From the NCBI GenBank assembly GCA_017745235.1, contig JAGHZU010000010.1, positions 62,001 to 126,000 of the forward strand: a DNA stretch of 64,000 bases, in the 5' to 3' direction. Of the stretch, positions 18,131 through 26,876 are shown piece after piece (within the stretch, counting starts at the first letter, position 1; each line of letters begins with the position of its first letter). Source of the DNA: Caulobacter sp. Lineage in GTDB: Bacteria; Pseudomonadota; Alphaproteobacteria; Caulobacterales; Caulobacteraceae. The translations under genes were made by a program, and so were the position numbers. Under the pieces are notes generated by a model that was not told the DNA's origin, did no database searches, and saw nothing but the letters and a program-made list of their open reading frames with translations.

Positions 18131-18373
18131 TCAGTTGAACTCGGCCGCTTCGGCGCTCACCGCGCCGCCCTGGCCCAGAACGATCTTCTCGACCTTCAGG
18201 CGAGCGGCTTCCAGCTTCTTTTCGCAGTGAGCCTTCAGCGCAGCACCATCCTCGTAGATCTCGATCGAACGCTCGAGCTCGGCCTTGCCGGACTCCAGTT
18301 CGCCGACGATCTGCTCGAGGCGGGCCAGGGCCTGCTCGAAGCTCATCCCTTCAAGTTCCTGTGGACTGATCAT
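18131..18373 (-). CDS. xseB: Exodeoxyribonuclease VII small subunit
   Basis: The 80-residue protein carries the XseB signature FEQALARLEQIVGELESGKAELERSIEIYEDG (residues 12-43), two helices that form a coiled hairpin and pack on XseA. It supports degradation of single-stranded DNA to oligonucleotides in repair. The large subunit is not in the window. The gene begins the xseB-ispA-dxs group, which is conserved in many proteobacteria, with 43 bases before ispA. Confidence 0.95.
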   Translation of the reverse strand: MISPQELEGMSFEQALARLEQIVGELESGKAELERSIEIYEDGAALKAHCEKKLEAARLKVEKIVLGQGGAVSAEAAEFN

Positions 18374-18482
18374 TTCTACTCCGGGGCGAACGGGCGCACC
18401 CTAGTGGCGGCCTGCGACGCGGGCAACGCTAATGGCGGGGCTTTTGGTGAATGATGGGCGAGTGGGTCCGCGGAGCGACGGT

Positions 18483-19103
18483 CTAGGACCGTTCGAAGCG
18501 CTTGACGCACCAATATTGGAAGCCCTGGTCGACCGTCTTCTTCAGACCCCGCTTCTGTAGCGCCAGGCCGATCATCGTGTTGAAGAAGCCATGGGCCAGC
18601 ACCAGCACCTCCTGGCCGTCCTTGGAGAGGTCGATCAGCAGATCGGCGGCCTGGTCCGCCCGGACCTCGGCCTCAGCCCGGCTCTCCTGGCCCCCATGAT
18701 GATTGAAGAACCACCACCAGAAGCGGGCGAAGAAGCCCCAGTGCTTGGGCGAAAGCTTAATCCAGCGCGGCCACGGGGGCGGCGGAAGCGGCGCCTCGAT
18801 GAACAGCGGATCGGTGGCGAACGCCTTGCCGCCGACCACCGCCTGGGCGGTCTCGATCGAGCGACGGCGGGTGGAGGCGATAATGACGTCGGCGCGGCGC
18901 GCGGTCTCGACCAGCGAGGCCGGAGGCGTCTGGCCGGGCAGCAGCCCGCCCTCCTCGTAGCGCCCCCACCAGTCGCCATAGGCCGACGCGTTGAAGCTGA
19001 CCTTGCGCGAGAGGGCCGGCTCGCCGTGACGGGCCAGGGTGATCGGGCCGGGCCGGGCAGGAACGATCGGGAGGGTTTGGTCGGCGGTGAATTCGTCGGC
19101 CAT
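18483..19103 (-). CDS. Histidine phosphatase family protein (SixA/PGAM-like)
   Basis: The 206-residue protein has the LARHGEP box (catalytic His) near residue 23, the Arg of STRRRSIETAQ, and a second His in LVLAHGFFNTMIG. These are the marks of the two-step phosphohistidine phosphatase superfamily; the middle has an unusual Trp-rich stretch (FFARFWWWFFNHHGGQ). The start at 19103 removes a badly biased lead; a start at 19136 upstream, before MRGSKRR, would overlap the HDAC gene end. The substrate is unknown. Confidence 0.82.
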   Translation of the reverse strand: MADEFTADQTLPIVPARPGPITLARHGEPALSRKVSFNASAYGDWWGRYEEGGLLPGQTPPASLVETARRADVIIASTRRRSIETAQAVVGGKAFATDPLFIEAPLPPPPWPRWIKLSPKHWGFFARFWWWFFNHHGGQESRAEAEVRADQAADLLIDLSKDGQEVLVLAHGFFNTMIGLALQKRGLKKTVDQGFQYWCVKRFERS

Positions 19104-19150
19104 TGATCTCGGAGATTCGCCTTCGCACACCGCGCGACGCTTCGAACCCC

Positions 19151-20068
19151 TCATCCCTCCTGCAACGCTCTGACATGCGCGACCGCCGAGCGGCCGAGCG
19201 CTTCTAGGTCGTAGCCGCCCTCGAGCGAGGAAACAATACGCCCAGCGCAACGGCGGTTCGCCACCGACGCGACCGCGCGCGTCGCCCAGGCGAAATCCCC
19301 GGCCTCCAGGCTCTGCGACGCCAGCGGATCGCGAACATGGGCGTCGAAGCCGGCCGAGACCAGGATCAGGTCGGGCGCGAAGGCGTCGACCCGCCCCATC
19401 AGCCCCTCGAAACCTTTGCGCCAGACCTCACGCGGCGCATGAGGCGCAACGACGGCGTTGGCGACGTTGCCCACGCCAATCTCCGACGGCGCGCCTGTGC
19501 TCGGATAGAGCGGCGACTGGTGGATCGAGGCGAAGAACACGGTCGGGTCGTGTTCGAACGCAGCCTGGGTGCCATTGCCGTGATGAACGTCGAAATCGAC
19601 GATCGCAACCCGCCGGAAGCCCGCCGCCTGGGCGACCCGGGCGCCGATGGCGATGTTGGAGAAGACGCAGAAGCCCATGGCGGTTTCGGGCTCGGCGTGG
19701 TGTCCGGGCGGCCGCACGGCGCAGAAGGCCCGATCCCGCCGCCCCTCGGCGATCTCGCGCACCGCCTGCGCCACCGCCCCGGCCGCCCGCCGCGCCGCCG
19801 TCAGGCTGCCGGTCGAGAGCACAGTGTCCGGATCGAGGGCGTACCGTCCCGCCTCGGGCGCAGCGGCCACGACGGCGTCCACGAACGACTTGGGATGCAC
19901 GAGGGCCAGGTCGGCGAAATCGACGAGAGGCGCATCGGCTCTGTCCACACCCAGACCCGCGTCGTCCAGCGCGTCGATCACCGCCCCCAGGCGTTCGGGC
20001 CGCTCGGCGTGGCCGTGGCCCGGCTGGTGGTCGAGCATGTCCAGATGGGTGTGGAGCGCCACCTCCAT
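19151..20068 (-). CDS. Histone-deacetylase-superfamily protein (acetoin-utilisation/APAH-like)
   Basis: The 305-residue protein is a class II-like bacterial deacetylase. The active-site features are PPGHHAEP, the zinc motif DFDVHHGNGTQ (Asp and His ligands), the ASIHQSPLYPSTG loop and SAGFDAH (third ligand). It would remove acetyl groups from lysine, polyamines or acetyl-protein substrates; the true substrate is unknown. It follows the HxlR gene by three bases, so the two are probably on one transcript, and the histidine phosphatase follows. Confidence 0.92.
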   Translation of the reverse strand: MEVALHTHLDMLDHQPGHGHAERPERLGAVIDALDDAGLGVDRADAPLVDFADLALVHPKSFVDAVVAAAPEAGRYALDPDTVLSTGSLTAARRAAGAVAQAVREIAEGRRDRAFCAVRPPGHHAEPETAMGFCVFSNIAIGARVAQAAGFRRVAIVDFDVHHGNGTQAAFEHDPTVFFASIHQSPLYPSTGAPSEIGVGNVANAVVAPHAPREVWRKGFEGLMGRVDAFAPDLILVSAGFDAHVRDPLASQSLEAGDFAWATRAVASVANRRCAGRIVSSLEGGYDLEALGRSAVAHVRALQEG

Positions 20069-20071
20069 GAT

Positions 20072-20437
20072 TCAGGCGGCCCGTTCGGAGGACGCCGCAG
20101 CCGCGTTCAGGCGCGCGATCCGGCCCTCGCCCCAGGCGGCCAAGGCGTCGATCACGCCGTCCAGGCTGCGCCCTTCGGCCGACAGACTGTACTCCACCTT
20201 CGGCGGCACCTGGGCGTAGACTTGGCGCTCGACCAGTCCCGCCTCCTCCAGTTCGCGAAGCTGCTTGGTCAGCATGCGCTGGGTGATGCCGGTCAGGCGG
20301 CGAGCCAGTTCGTTGAAGCGCAAAGTCTCATCGCGCAGATGGAAGAGGATAACCCCTTTCCAGCGCCCGTCGATCAGGTCGAGCGTCGCTTCGACCGGGC
20401 AGCCGGGAACGCAGCCGTAGTCGCGCACCTTCATCAT
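20072..20437 (-). CDS. HxlR-family transcriptional regulator
   Basis: The 121-residue winged-helix protein has the HxlR pattern CPVEATLDLIDGRWKGVIL, FNELARRLTGITQRMLTKQL and LEEAGLVER. Two cysteines (Cys9 and Cys13) lie in the N-terminal arm, a position where QorR/YodB-type members sense diamide or quinones. It is divergent from an oxidoreductase gene, a typical target. The start codon overlaps an inverted repeat that may be its own operator. Co-transcription with the deacetylase gene is likely. Confidence 0.92.
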   Translation of the reverse strand: MMKVRDYGCVPGCPVEATLDLIDGRWKGVILFHLRDETLRFNELARRLTGITQRMLTKQLRELEEAGLVERQVYAQVPPKVEYSLSAEGRSLDGVIDALAAWGEGRIARLNAAAASSERAA

Positions 20438-20456
20438 AGTATCCTTTTGTGTACTA
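20437..20456. promoter_or_regulatory. Candidate HxlR operator
   Basis: TAGTA (20437-20441) and TACTA (20452-20456) are a perfect inverted pair with ten bases between, in an AT-rich spacer of 108 bases between the HxlR gene and the oxidoreductase gene. The left half overlaps the HxlR start codon, which suits autorepression; a second arm GTAC lies at 20483. HxlR sites are often of this GTAC/TACTA kind, which supports but does not prove the match. Confidence 0.5.
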
Positions 20457-20545
20457 CCTGCACTTTTTTACCGTACTTGCGGCAAACGTAGGTGAGGACG
20501 ATCTGCCGGTCCAGGCCAACAGAAGGCCGCAGGAAGGACACCGCT

Positions 20546-21559
20546 ATGAAAGCCGTCGGCTACAAGATCCCCTCTCCCATCGACGCTCCTGAAGCGCTGA
20601 TCGATCTCGAACTGCCCAAGCCCGTCCCGACGGGCCGCGACATACTGGTGGCGGTCAAGGCGGTGTCGGTGAACCCCGTGGACGTGAAGGTCCGCGCTGG
20701 GCGCAAACCGGAGGGCGAGGTCGCCGTGATCGGCTGGGACGCGGCTGGCATCGTGGAGGCCGTCGGCCCCGAGGCCACATTGTTCAAGGTCGGCGACCCG
20801 GTGTTCTACGCGGGCGCGTTCGGCCGCCAGGGCAGCAACGCCGAGTTCCAACTTGTGGACGAACGCATCGTCGGTCGGAAGCCCTCCAGCCTGTCGTTCG
20901 CCCAGGCCGCCGCCCTGCCCCTGACGGCCGTGACCGCCTGGGAGCTGCTGTTCGATCGCCTGGACGTCGTCCAGACCTCGGAAGGCGGCGGCAAGGGAAC
21001 CCTGCTGGTCGTCGGCGGAGCCGGCGGTGTCGGCTCGATCCTGATCCAGCTGGCCCGCCAACTGACCGACCTGACCGTGATCGCCACGGCCTCCCGACCC
21101 GAAACCCAGGCCTGGGTCAAGGAACTGGGGGCCCACCACGTCGTTGACCATTCCACGGATCTGGTCGCAGGCGTCGCCGCAACCGGCGCCGGTCCGGTCG
21201 ACCTGATCGCGGCCCTGACCAATACCGACGACCACTTCCCGGCCCTGGCCGAGATCATCGCCCCGCAGGGCCGCATCGGCGTGATCGACGATCCGGCCAC
21301 GCTCGACGTCATGCCGCTGAAGTGGAAGTCGGTGTCTCTGCGCTGGGAGGTGATGTTCACCCGCTCGCTCTATCAGACGGACGACATGATCCAGCAGCAT
21401 CACATCCTTGATGCGGTGGCCGACCTCGTCGACGCCGGCAGGCTGAAGACAACGCTGACCCAGGTGCTCTCGCCGATCGACGCGGCCAACCTCAAGACCG
21501 CCCATGCGGCGATCGAGAGCGGGCGCACGCGCGGCAAGATCGTGCTGGAAGGCTTCTGA
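20546..21559 (+). CDS. Zinc-binding-alcohol-dehydrogenase-family oxidoreductase, quinone-oxidoreductase-like
   Basis: The 337-residue protein belongs to the medium-chain reductase superfamily (adh_fam_1, TIGR02817). The NAD(P) fold shows GGAGGVGSILIQLARQL with the ARQ motif, and VVGGAGG precedes it; the catalytic-zinc cysteine set is missing, so it behaves like quinone or enoyl reductases. The N-terminus MKAVGYK follows an AAGGA ribosome site. Divergent from an HxlR regulator with candidate redox-sensing cysteines, so defence against quinones or other electrophiles is a fair inference. Confidence 0.92.
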   Translation: MKAVGYKIPSPIDAPEALIDLELPKPVPTGRDILVAVKAVSVNPVDVKVRAGRKPEGEVAVIGWDAAGIVEAVGPEATLFKVGDPVFYAGAFGRQGSNAEFQLVDERIVGRKPSSLSFAQAAALPLTAVTAWELLFDRLDVVQTSEGGGKGTLLVVGGAGGVGSILIQLARQLTDLTVIATASRPETQAWVKELGAHHVVDHSTDLVAGVAATGAGPVDLIAALTNTDDHFPALAEIIAPQGRIGVIDDPATLDVMPLKWKSVSLRWEVMFTRSLYQTDDMIQQHHILDAVADLVDAGRLKTTLTQVLSPIDAANLKTAHAAIESGRTRGKIVLEGF

Positions 21560-21601
21560 GGCGATTGCCTCGACGCGGTCATGGCGGCTATCGAGGTCGC
21601 C

Positions 21602-22114
21602 ATGACCGCCACGCTCCGCCGCGCCGTCCTGGACGACGCCGACATTCTGTCCGCCCTGGGGGCCGAGACCTTCAGCCAGACCTTCGCCCACCTCTATCCG
21701 CCGTCCGACCTGGAGACTTTCCTGGCCTACGCCTATGGACTGGAGCGCACTAGGCGCGATCTGGCCGATCCGGAAAAGGCCACCTGGCTGCTTGAACTGG
21801 ACGGCCGGGCCATCGGCTACGCCACCGCCGGCCCCTGCGGCCTGCCCCATGTCGACGCTCGCCATGAGCACGGCGAGCTCTACCGCCTCTACGTGCTGGC
21901 CGACCACCAGGGCGGCGGACGCGGCAGCTTGCTTTTGAAGACGGCCCTGGACTGGTTGGAGAAGGACGGTCCCCGCCCTCTCTGGATCGGCGTATGGTCC
22001 GAGAACTTCGGCGCGCAGAAACTGTACGCCGGCAAAGGCTTCGAGAAGGTGGGAGAATATCTCTTTCCGGTCGGCGAAACGCGGGACCGCGAGTTCATTC
22101 TGCGGCGCGGGTGA
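21602..22114 (+). CDS. GNAT-family N-acetyltransferase
   Basis: The 170-residue protein has the GNAT fold with the acetyl-CoA pyrophosphate-binding loop in DHQGGGRGSLLL and the last motif VWSENFGAQKLYAGKGFEKVGEY. The start at 21602 is preferred because GAGG lies before it; an upstream ATG at 21581 lacks a ribosome site. The acceptor may be an amine, antibiotic or protein; family-level only. It follows the oxidoreductase gene by 42 bases. Confidence 0.9.
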   Translation: MTATLRRAVLDDADILSALGAETFSQTFAHLYPPSDLETFLAYAYGLERTRRDLADPEKATWLLELDGRAIGYATAGPCGLPHVDARHEHGELYRLYVLADHQGGGRGSLLLKTALDWLEKDGPRPLWIGVWSENFGAQKLYAGKGFEKVGEYLFPVGETRDREFILRRG

Positions 22115-22179
22115 GCCGGACATTGCGCGCGAGACCATAACCCGCCATCCTTCGAACAATCGTTCGAAAGCCGCAGACC

Positions 22180-23358
22180 ATGTTCCTCCGCTTCTTCTCC
22201 GAGCTCCGCCAGGCCAAGGTGCCCGTGTCCCTGCGCGAGTACCTGCTGCTGATGGAAGCACTGGACAAGGATGTCATCGATCGCCGGATCGAGGACTTCT
22301 ACTTCCTCTCGCGCGCCAGCCTGGTGAAGGACGAGAAGAACCTGGACAAGTTCGACCGGGTGTTCGGCCATGTCTTCAAGGGGCTGGAGACGGTCGAGGA
22401 CGGCCTGACCGCCGACATCCCGGCCGAATGGCTCAAGGCCCTGACCGAGAAGTTCCTGACCGATGAGGAGAAGGCGCAGATCGAGGCCATGGGCGGCTTC
22501 GAGAAGCTGATGGAGACCCTCCAGGAGCGCCTGAAGGAGCAGAAGGAACGCCACGAAGGCGGCAACAAGTGGATCGGCTCGGGCGGGACCTCGCCGTTCG
22601 GGAATAACGGCTACAATCCCGAGGGCGTGCGCATCGGCCAGGACAAGAGTCGCCACGGCCGGGCCGTGAAGGTCTGGGACAAGCGCGAGTACAAGAACCT
22701 CGATGACAGCGTCGAGCTGGGCACCCGCAACATCAAGGTGGCGCTGCGCCGCCTGCGCAAGTTCGCCCGGACCGGCTCGCCGGACGAGCTGGACCTGAAC
22801 GGCACCATCCGCGGCACGGCGGAAAAGGGCTATCTCGACATCCAGATGCGCCCCGAGCGGCGCAACTCCATCAAGGTGCTGCTGTTCTTCGACATCGGCG
22901 GCTCGATGGACGGCCACATCAAGCTTTGCGAGGAGCTGTTCAGCGCCGCCAAGACCGAGTTCAAGCACCTGGAGTTCTTCTACTTCCACAACTGCCTCTA
23001 CGAGGCCGTATGGAAGGACAACCGCCGCCGCCAGACCGAGAAGACCCCAACCTGGGACGTGCTCCACAAGTTTCCCAGCGACTACAAGGTCATCTTCGTG
23101 GGCGACGCCACGATGAGTCCCTACGAGATCACCTATCCAGGCGGCAGCGTCGAGCACTGGAACGAGGAGCCCGGCGCGATGTGGATGCAGCGGGTCACCG
23201 ACATCTACCAGAGCGCGGTGTGGCTGAACCCCACACCCGAGCGACACTGGGACTACACCCAGTCGATCGGCGTGATGAAGCAGCTGATGAACGATCGCAT
23301 GTTCCCCCTCACCCTAGACGGGCTGGACAAGGCCATGCGGGAACTGGTGCGCGGTTAA
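22180..23358 (+). CDS. CoxE-like VWA domain protein
   Basis: The 392-residue protein resembles the CoxE/VWA family that works with MoxR AAA ATPases as a metal-center or complex-assembly chaperone. It starts FFSELRQAKVPVSLREYLLL, with a charged middle, and the VWA domain begins near KVLLFFDIGGSMDGH: the MIDAS motif DxSxS reads D-I-G-G-S. No signal peptide. No MoxR gene lies in the window. It converges with the L,D-transpeptidase gene; the stops interlock in TTAA. Confidence 0.88.
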   Translation: MFLRFFSELRQAKVPVSLREYLLLMEALDKDVIDRRIEDFYFLSRASLVKDEKNLDKFDRVFGHVFKGLETVEDGLTADIPAEWLKALTEKFLTDEEKAQIEAMGGFEKLMETLQERLKEQKERHEGGNKWIGSGGTSPFGNNGYNPEGVRIGQDKSRHGRAVKVWDKREYKNLDDSVELGTRNIKVALRRLRKFARTGSPDELDLNGTIRGTAEKGYLDIQMRPERRNSIKVLLFFDIGGSMDGHIKLCEELFSAAKTEFKHLEFFYFHNCLYEAVWKDNRRRQTEKTPTWDVLHKFPSDYKVIFVGDATMSPYEITYPGGSVEHWNEEPGAMWMQRVTDIYQSAVWLNPTPERHWDYTQSIGVMKQLMNDRMFPLTLDGLDKAMRELVRG

Positions 23359-24362
23359 GGGGCCTCGGCGTTCATCACCGTCAGCGATTTGCCCGTAGTT
23401 TCGGGGAGGATCGCGTCGGAAGTGACGAGGATCGTCGCGCCTGGGGTCAGGATCTTGCGAACCGAGGCCTCGAACTGCGCCGGCATCCTGGCCTGGGCCA
23501 TGATCGTGGCGTCCAAGGGCTTGCCGTCCTCCTCGCCATGACCCGGTACGCCGACATAGATCCAGCGATCCTGGCCGTCCGGCGCCTGGCCGGCATAGGT
23601 CAGCACATGGGTCTGAAAGTCGGTCACCGGCAGGGTGACGCGGGCCCGGCCGATCTCCTTGCCGTTGCGCAGGACGATGGCGCGGCCGTCGGAGCGCGAG
23701 GCGATGATGGTCAACGGCCCCGTGGGCGACACCTCCGGCGTCCAGCGATAATCCTCGTCCGGCGCCAGGGGGATATGGCCCGGCGGGTTCGGCTCGGGAC
23801 CCAGCACACCCGCCCCTTGCGTCATCATCGCTTCCTGCCCGGCCTTGCCGGCCACGATCACGGTGCCGCCCATCGGCGTGACGGCGAACAAGGCCCTGGC
23901 GAAGCCCATGGGCAGGTGCACGCAGCCGTGGCTCTCGGGGTAACCCGGCAGCCCCCCGGCATGCAGAGCCACCCCGTCCCAGGTCAGACGCTGCTGATAA
24001 GGCATGGGCGCGCTGTTGTACTTGTTGGACCGGTGGTCGGCGTCCTTCTGCAGGATCGTGAACACGCCCGTAGGCGTCTCGTAGCCGGCCTTGCCGCTGG
24101 AGATGGTCGAGACGCCGATGCGCACGCCGTTGCGATAGACCGTGGCGAGTTGGCGAGCCAGATCGACATAGACCGTCACGGGTCCCTCGGGCGCGACCTG
24201 CGGCGCCCACACCCATTGGCCAGGCTTCAGCGTCTCGGCGGCGTGGGCCAGTTCGACAGCTGAAGTGACCTTGGCTCCCTGGGCGGACGCCGCGGTCGGC
24301 GCGGCGGCCAGCAGCGCCAACACCACACGTCGGGACAGGGCTTGACGAACGGAGGCGCTCAT
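23355..24362 (-). CDS. L,D-transpeptidase (YkuD domain), exported
   Basis: The 335-residue protein has a signal sequence with a twin-arginine-like SRRVVLALLAAAP near residues 10-22. The YkuD core carries HAGGLPGYPESHGCVHLP, where His and Cys are catalytic; a second L,D-like repeat (IVLRNGKEIGRARVTLPVTDF) lies after it. It would make 3-3 crosslinks or attach proteins to peptidoglycan in the periplasm. Its ATG overlaps the stop of the small secreted protein upstream, so they are co-translated. The start at 24362 is the first in-frame ATG with a signal peptide. Confidence 0.92.
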   Translation of the reverse strand: MSASVRQALSRRVVLALLAAAPTAASAQGAKVTSAVELAHAAETLKPGQWVWAPQVAPEGPVTVYVDLARQLATVYRNGVRIGVSTISSGKAGYETPTGVFTILQKDADHRSNKYNSAPMPYQQRLTWDGVALHAGGLPGYPESHGCVHLPMGFARALFAVTPMGGTVIVAGKAGQEAMMTQGAGVLGPEPNPPGHIPLAPDEDYRWTPEVSPTGPLTIIASRSDGRAIVLRNGKEIGRARVTLPVTDFQTHVLTYAGQAPDGQDRWIYVGVPGHGEEDGKPLDATIMAQARMPAQFEASVRKILTPGATILVTSDAILPETTGKSLTVMNAEAP

Positions 24363-24754
24363 TGGCTCACCCCGATCGACAGGGTGTAGTTGGCCATCGC
24401 GTTCCGGCGTGCGGCGTTGCGCATCAGATACACCTCGACCGCATAGTCGCCGGTCGAGGGCGCGGTCACCGTGAAGCGGTTGCCCGACTGCGAGCCGACG
24501 AAAGCCGCGGCTTCCGCTCCCGGTGCGGTGACATTGAAGTAGTTGGACGGATTGCTGGTCTTGAGCGAGGCGTTCAGCGTCTGTCCCGCCTCGACCCGAA
24601 CCACGTAACGCACGGCGCCGTAGCCCCGGATCGAGCTGGCGATGGTCTTGGACGAGGTCCCCTTGGCGAACTCGACCCGCTCGGTCCTGAGCGCGTCCTT
24701 GGCCAGGGTCGGGGTCGCCAGCAGAAGACAGATGGCGAGGCAACGGGCCAGCAT
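24359..24754 (-). CDS. Small secreted protein with a pre-peptidase-like beta domain
   Basis: The 131-residue protein has a signal peptide (residues 1-18, after TLA) and a beta-rich mature part with FAKGTSSKTIASSIRGYGAVRYVVRV and ASTGDYAVEVYLMRNAARR. The layout is that of the g-type-lysozyme-inhibitor or pre-peptidase C-terminal (PPC) fold: VEAGQTLNASL...NYFNVTAPG...GDYAVEVYL. It is coupled by ATGA to the L,D-transpeptidase. It may be a periplasmic partner or inhibitor in wall remodelling; this is inference from the pairing. Confidence 0.82.
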   Translation of the reverse strand: MLARCLAICLLLATPTLAKDALRTERVEFAKGTSSKTIASSIRGYGAVRYVVRVEAGQTLNASLKTSNPSNYFNVTAPGAEAAAFVGSQSGNRFTVTAPSTGDYAVEVYLMRNAARRNAMANYTLSIGVSQ

Positions 24755-24851
24755 GAGGTAATTCTCCGCAACTTGGATCCGACGAAGTCATGTCCAGCGC
24801 GGGCGCCGCGCATGGCCATGCTTGCAGAACGCTGCAGGTTCGCCAATCGCC

Positions 24852-26702
24852 TCACTCGGCCAGCGCGTCGCGCAGCTCCCGGTCCAGTTGCTCCAGGGTG
24901 AAGGGCTTTGTCAGCAGGCGCGTGCCCGCATCCAGGACGCCGTTGTGCACTATGGCGTTGCGCGTGTAGCCGGTCATGTAGATGACCCTCAGGTCCTCGC
25001 GCATGGCCAAGGCCATGTCGACAAGTTGGCGACCGTTCGTGCCTGGCATGACCACGTCGGTCAGCAGCACCGAGATTTCGGGATGCCGCGCCAGCTTCTC
25101 CAGCGCCAGTAACGCCCCCTCGGCCTCGATGACCCGATAGCCCAGTTCGCGCGCGGCCCCGGCGGCGAAAACGCGGACGCCCGGATCATCCTCTGCGATC
25201 AGCACGGTCACGCCATCGCCAACGGTGGCCAACGGCTTTCGCGCCACCGGTTCATCCAGGGTGACGCCGCTGACGTCACGCGGGAGGTAGAGCTTGACCG
25301 TCGTCCCCACGCCCAGCTCGCTGTAGAGCTTGATGTGGCCGTGGGACTGCTTGAGAAAGCCGTGCACCTGCGACAGGCCAAGCCCCGTCCCTTCGCCCAA
25401 ACCCTTGGTCGTGAAAAAGGGATCGAAAGCCCGCTCCATCACTTCGCTGGGCATGCCCGAACCGGTGTCGGTGATGGCCACCATCACGAACTGCCCCGAC
25501 TGCACCTCGTCGTGGGCGTCGGCATAGGCCTTGTCGAGGAAGGCGTTGGCGGTCTCGATCGTCAGCCGGCCGCCGTCGGCCATGGCGTCGCGGGCGTTGA
25601 CCGCCAGGTTGAGAACCGCGCTCTCCAGCTGAGGACCATCGACGAAGGCGCGCCAAAGGCCGCCGCCCAGCACGGTCTCGACGGCGATGCGCTCGCCCAG
25701 CGATCGGCGCAGCAGCTCGGACATGTCGCTGACGCATTTGTTGACGTCTATGGGCTTTGGATCCAGCGGTTGCTGGCGGGAGAAGGCCAGCAAGCCCTGG
25801 GTCAGGGCCGCTGCGCGGTTGGCGCCCGCCAGGGCGTTCTCGGCCAGGACCAGCAGGCGCTCTTGCCCGGTCAGGCGGCGTATCAGCATGTCCAGGTTGC
25901 CGACGATGATCGCCAGCATGTTGTTGAAGTCGTGGGCCACCCCGCCGGTCAGTTGGCCCAGAGCCTCCATTTTCTGGGCCTGGCGCAACTGGGCCTCCGC
26001 CTGCTCGCGCTGGGCGATCTCGTTGCGCAGAGCCGCGTTGTGGGCCAACAGCTGCGCGGCGTGCTCGCGGCTTTCGCGGTGAACGATCATCGCCAGGATC
26101 GCGGCGGCGCCGAGGGCCAGGACAATCACCCCGATAAGCCCGCCGCGTCGCATCTTCACCACGGCCTGCCGTTGGGCTTGGAGTGCGGCCTCAGCCGCCT
26201 CGAAACCCCGGCTGAGCTCGCGAACGCGCAGCATCAGCGCCCGGCCCTCGTTGGAGCGCACCCGGGCGATCGCCGCCTCGCGCCCCTGGGACTCATAGAG
26301 CTTAAGGGTAAAGTCCAGCTCGGCCATCTTGCGATCGATGGCCTGGTTCATCTCGTCCAGGCGTCGTTGCTGGTCGGGATTGTCGGCGACCAGCTGTCGA
26401 AGCTCCGCGCGCATCCGGGGCAGCCGTACCACGGCGCGTTCATAGGGCTGAAGATAGCGGGGGTCGTCGGTCAGCAGCAAACCGCGCTGGCCGGTCTCGG
26501 CGTCCTGCACCTGGCTGAAGAGCAGCGCCTGCGCGCGGCGGACTTCCAGCGAGTGGGCCGCCAGCCGCTCGGCCTGGGCGGTGGTCACGGCCATCACGAT
26601 AGCCGTCAGGGCGGCCAGAAGAAGCAATAGAAAGCCTACGACGATGGTGGCGCGCGACCGCGGCCCGGAAGCGGCGGGAGTCGTCAGCGTATCGCGAACC
26701 AA
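24852..26702 (-). CDS. CHASE3 hybrid sensor histidine kinase
   Basis: The protein of about 616 residues has a membrane helix, a CHASE3 extracellular domain ([21 protein letters not shown]), a second helix, a coiled coil, a HisKA box GGVAHDFNN with the phosphorylated His, an HATPase_c with GxGxG-like TGSGMP and [14 protein letters not shown], and a C-terminal receiver domain ([13 protein letters not shown], conserved Asp in LLTDVVMPG, Lys in LLTKPF). It would sense a periplasmic signal and pass phosphate through an Hpt protein. The start is taken as TTG at 26702, with GGGGAG before it; upstream candidates would run toward the TetR promoter. Confidence 0.85.
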   Translation of the reverse strand: MVRDTLTTPAASGPRSRATIVVGFLLLLLAALTAIVMAVTTAQAERLAAHSLEVRRAQALLFSQVQDAETGQRGLLLTDDPRYLQPYERAVVRLPRMRAELRQLVADNPDQQRRLDEMNQAIDRKMAELDFTLKLYESQGREAAIARVRSNEGRALMLRVRELSRGFEAAEAALQAQRQAVVKMRRGGLIGVIVLALGAAAILAMIVHRESREHAAQLLAHNAALRNEIAQREQAEAQLRQAQKMEALGQLTGGVAHDFNNMLAIIVGNLDMLIRRLTGQERLLVLAENALAGANRAAALTQGLLAFSRQQPLDPKPIDVNKCVSDMSELLRRSLGERIAVETVLGGGLWRAFVDGPQLESAVLNLAVNARDAMADGGRLTIETANAFLDKAYADAHDEVQSGQFVMVAITDTGSGMPSEVMERAFDPFFTTKGLGEGTGLGLSQVHGFLKQSHGHIKLYSELGVGTTVKLYLPRDVSGVTLDEPVARKPLATVGDGVTVLIAEDDPGVRVFAAGAARELGYRVIEAEGALLALEKLARHPEISVLLTDVVMPGTNGRQLVDMALAMREDLRVIYMTGYTRNAIVHNGVLDAGTRLLTKPFTLEQLDRELRDALAE

Positions 26703-26876
26703 GAACTGCACTCCCCTGGCGGATCCGTCTACGTAAGGTTGATATGGGGAATCGCAGGGGGTCGCCAACGCCTTCCGCAGGGTCATTCGCCCGTTTACTC
26801 CGCCCACGGCCATCTTGACGCTTGCGCCAAATTCGAACGGCCGTAAGAGTTCCCTACAGGTAAAGGGGAATCCTAA

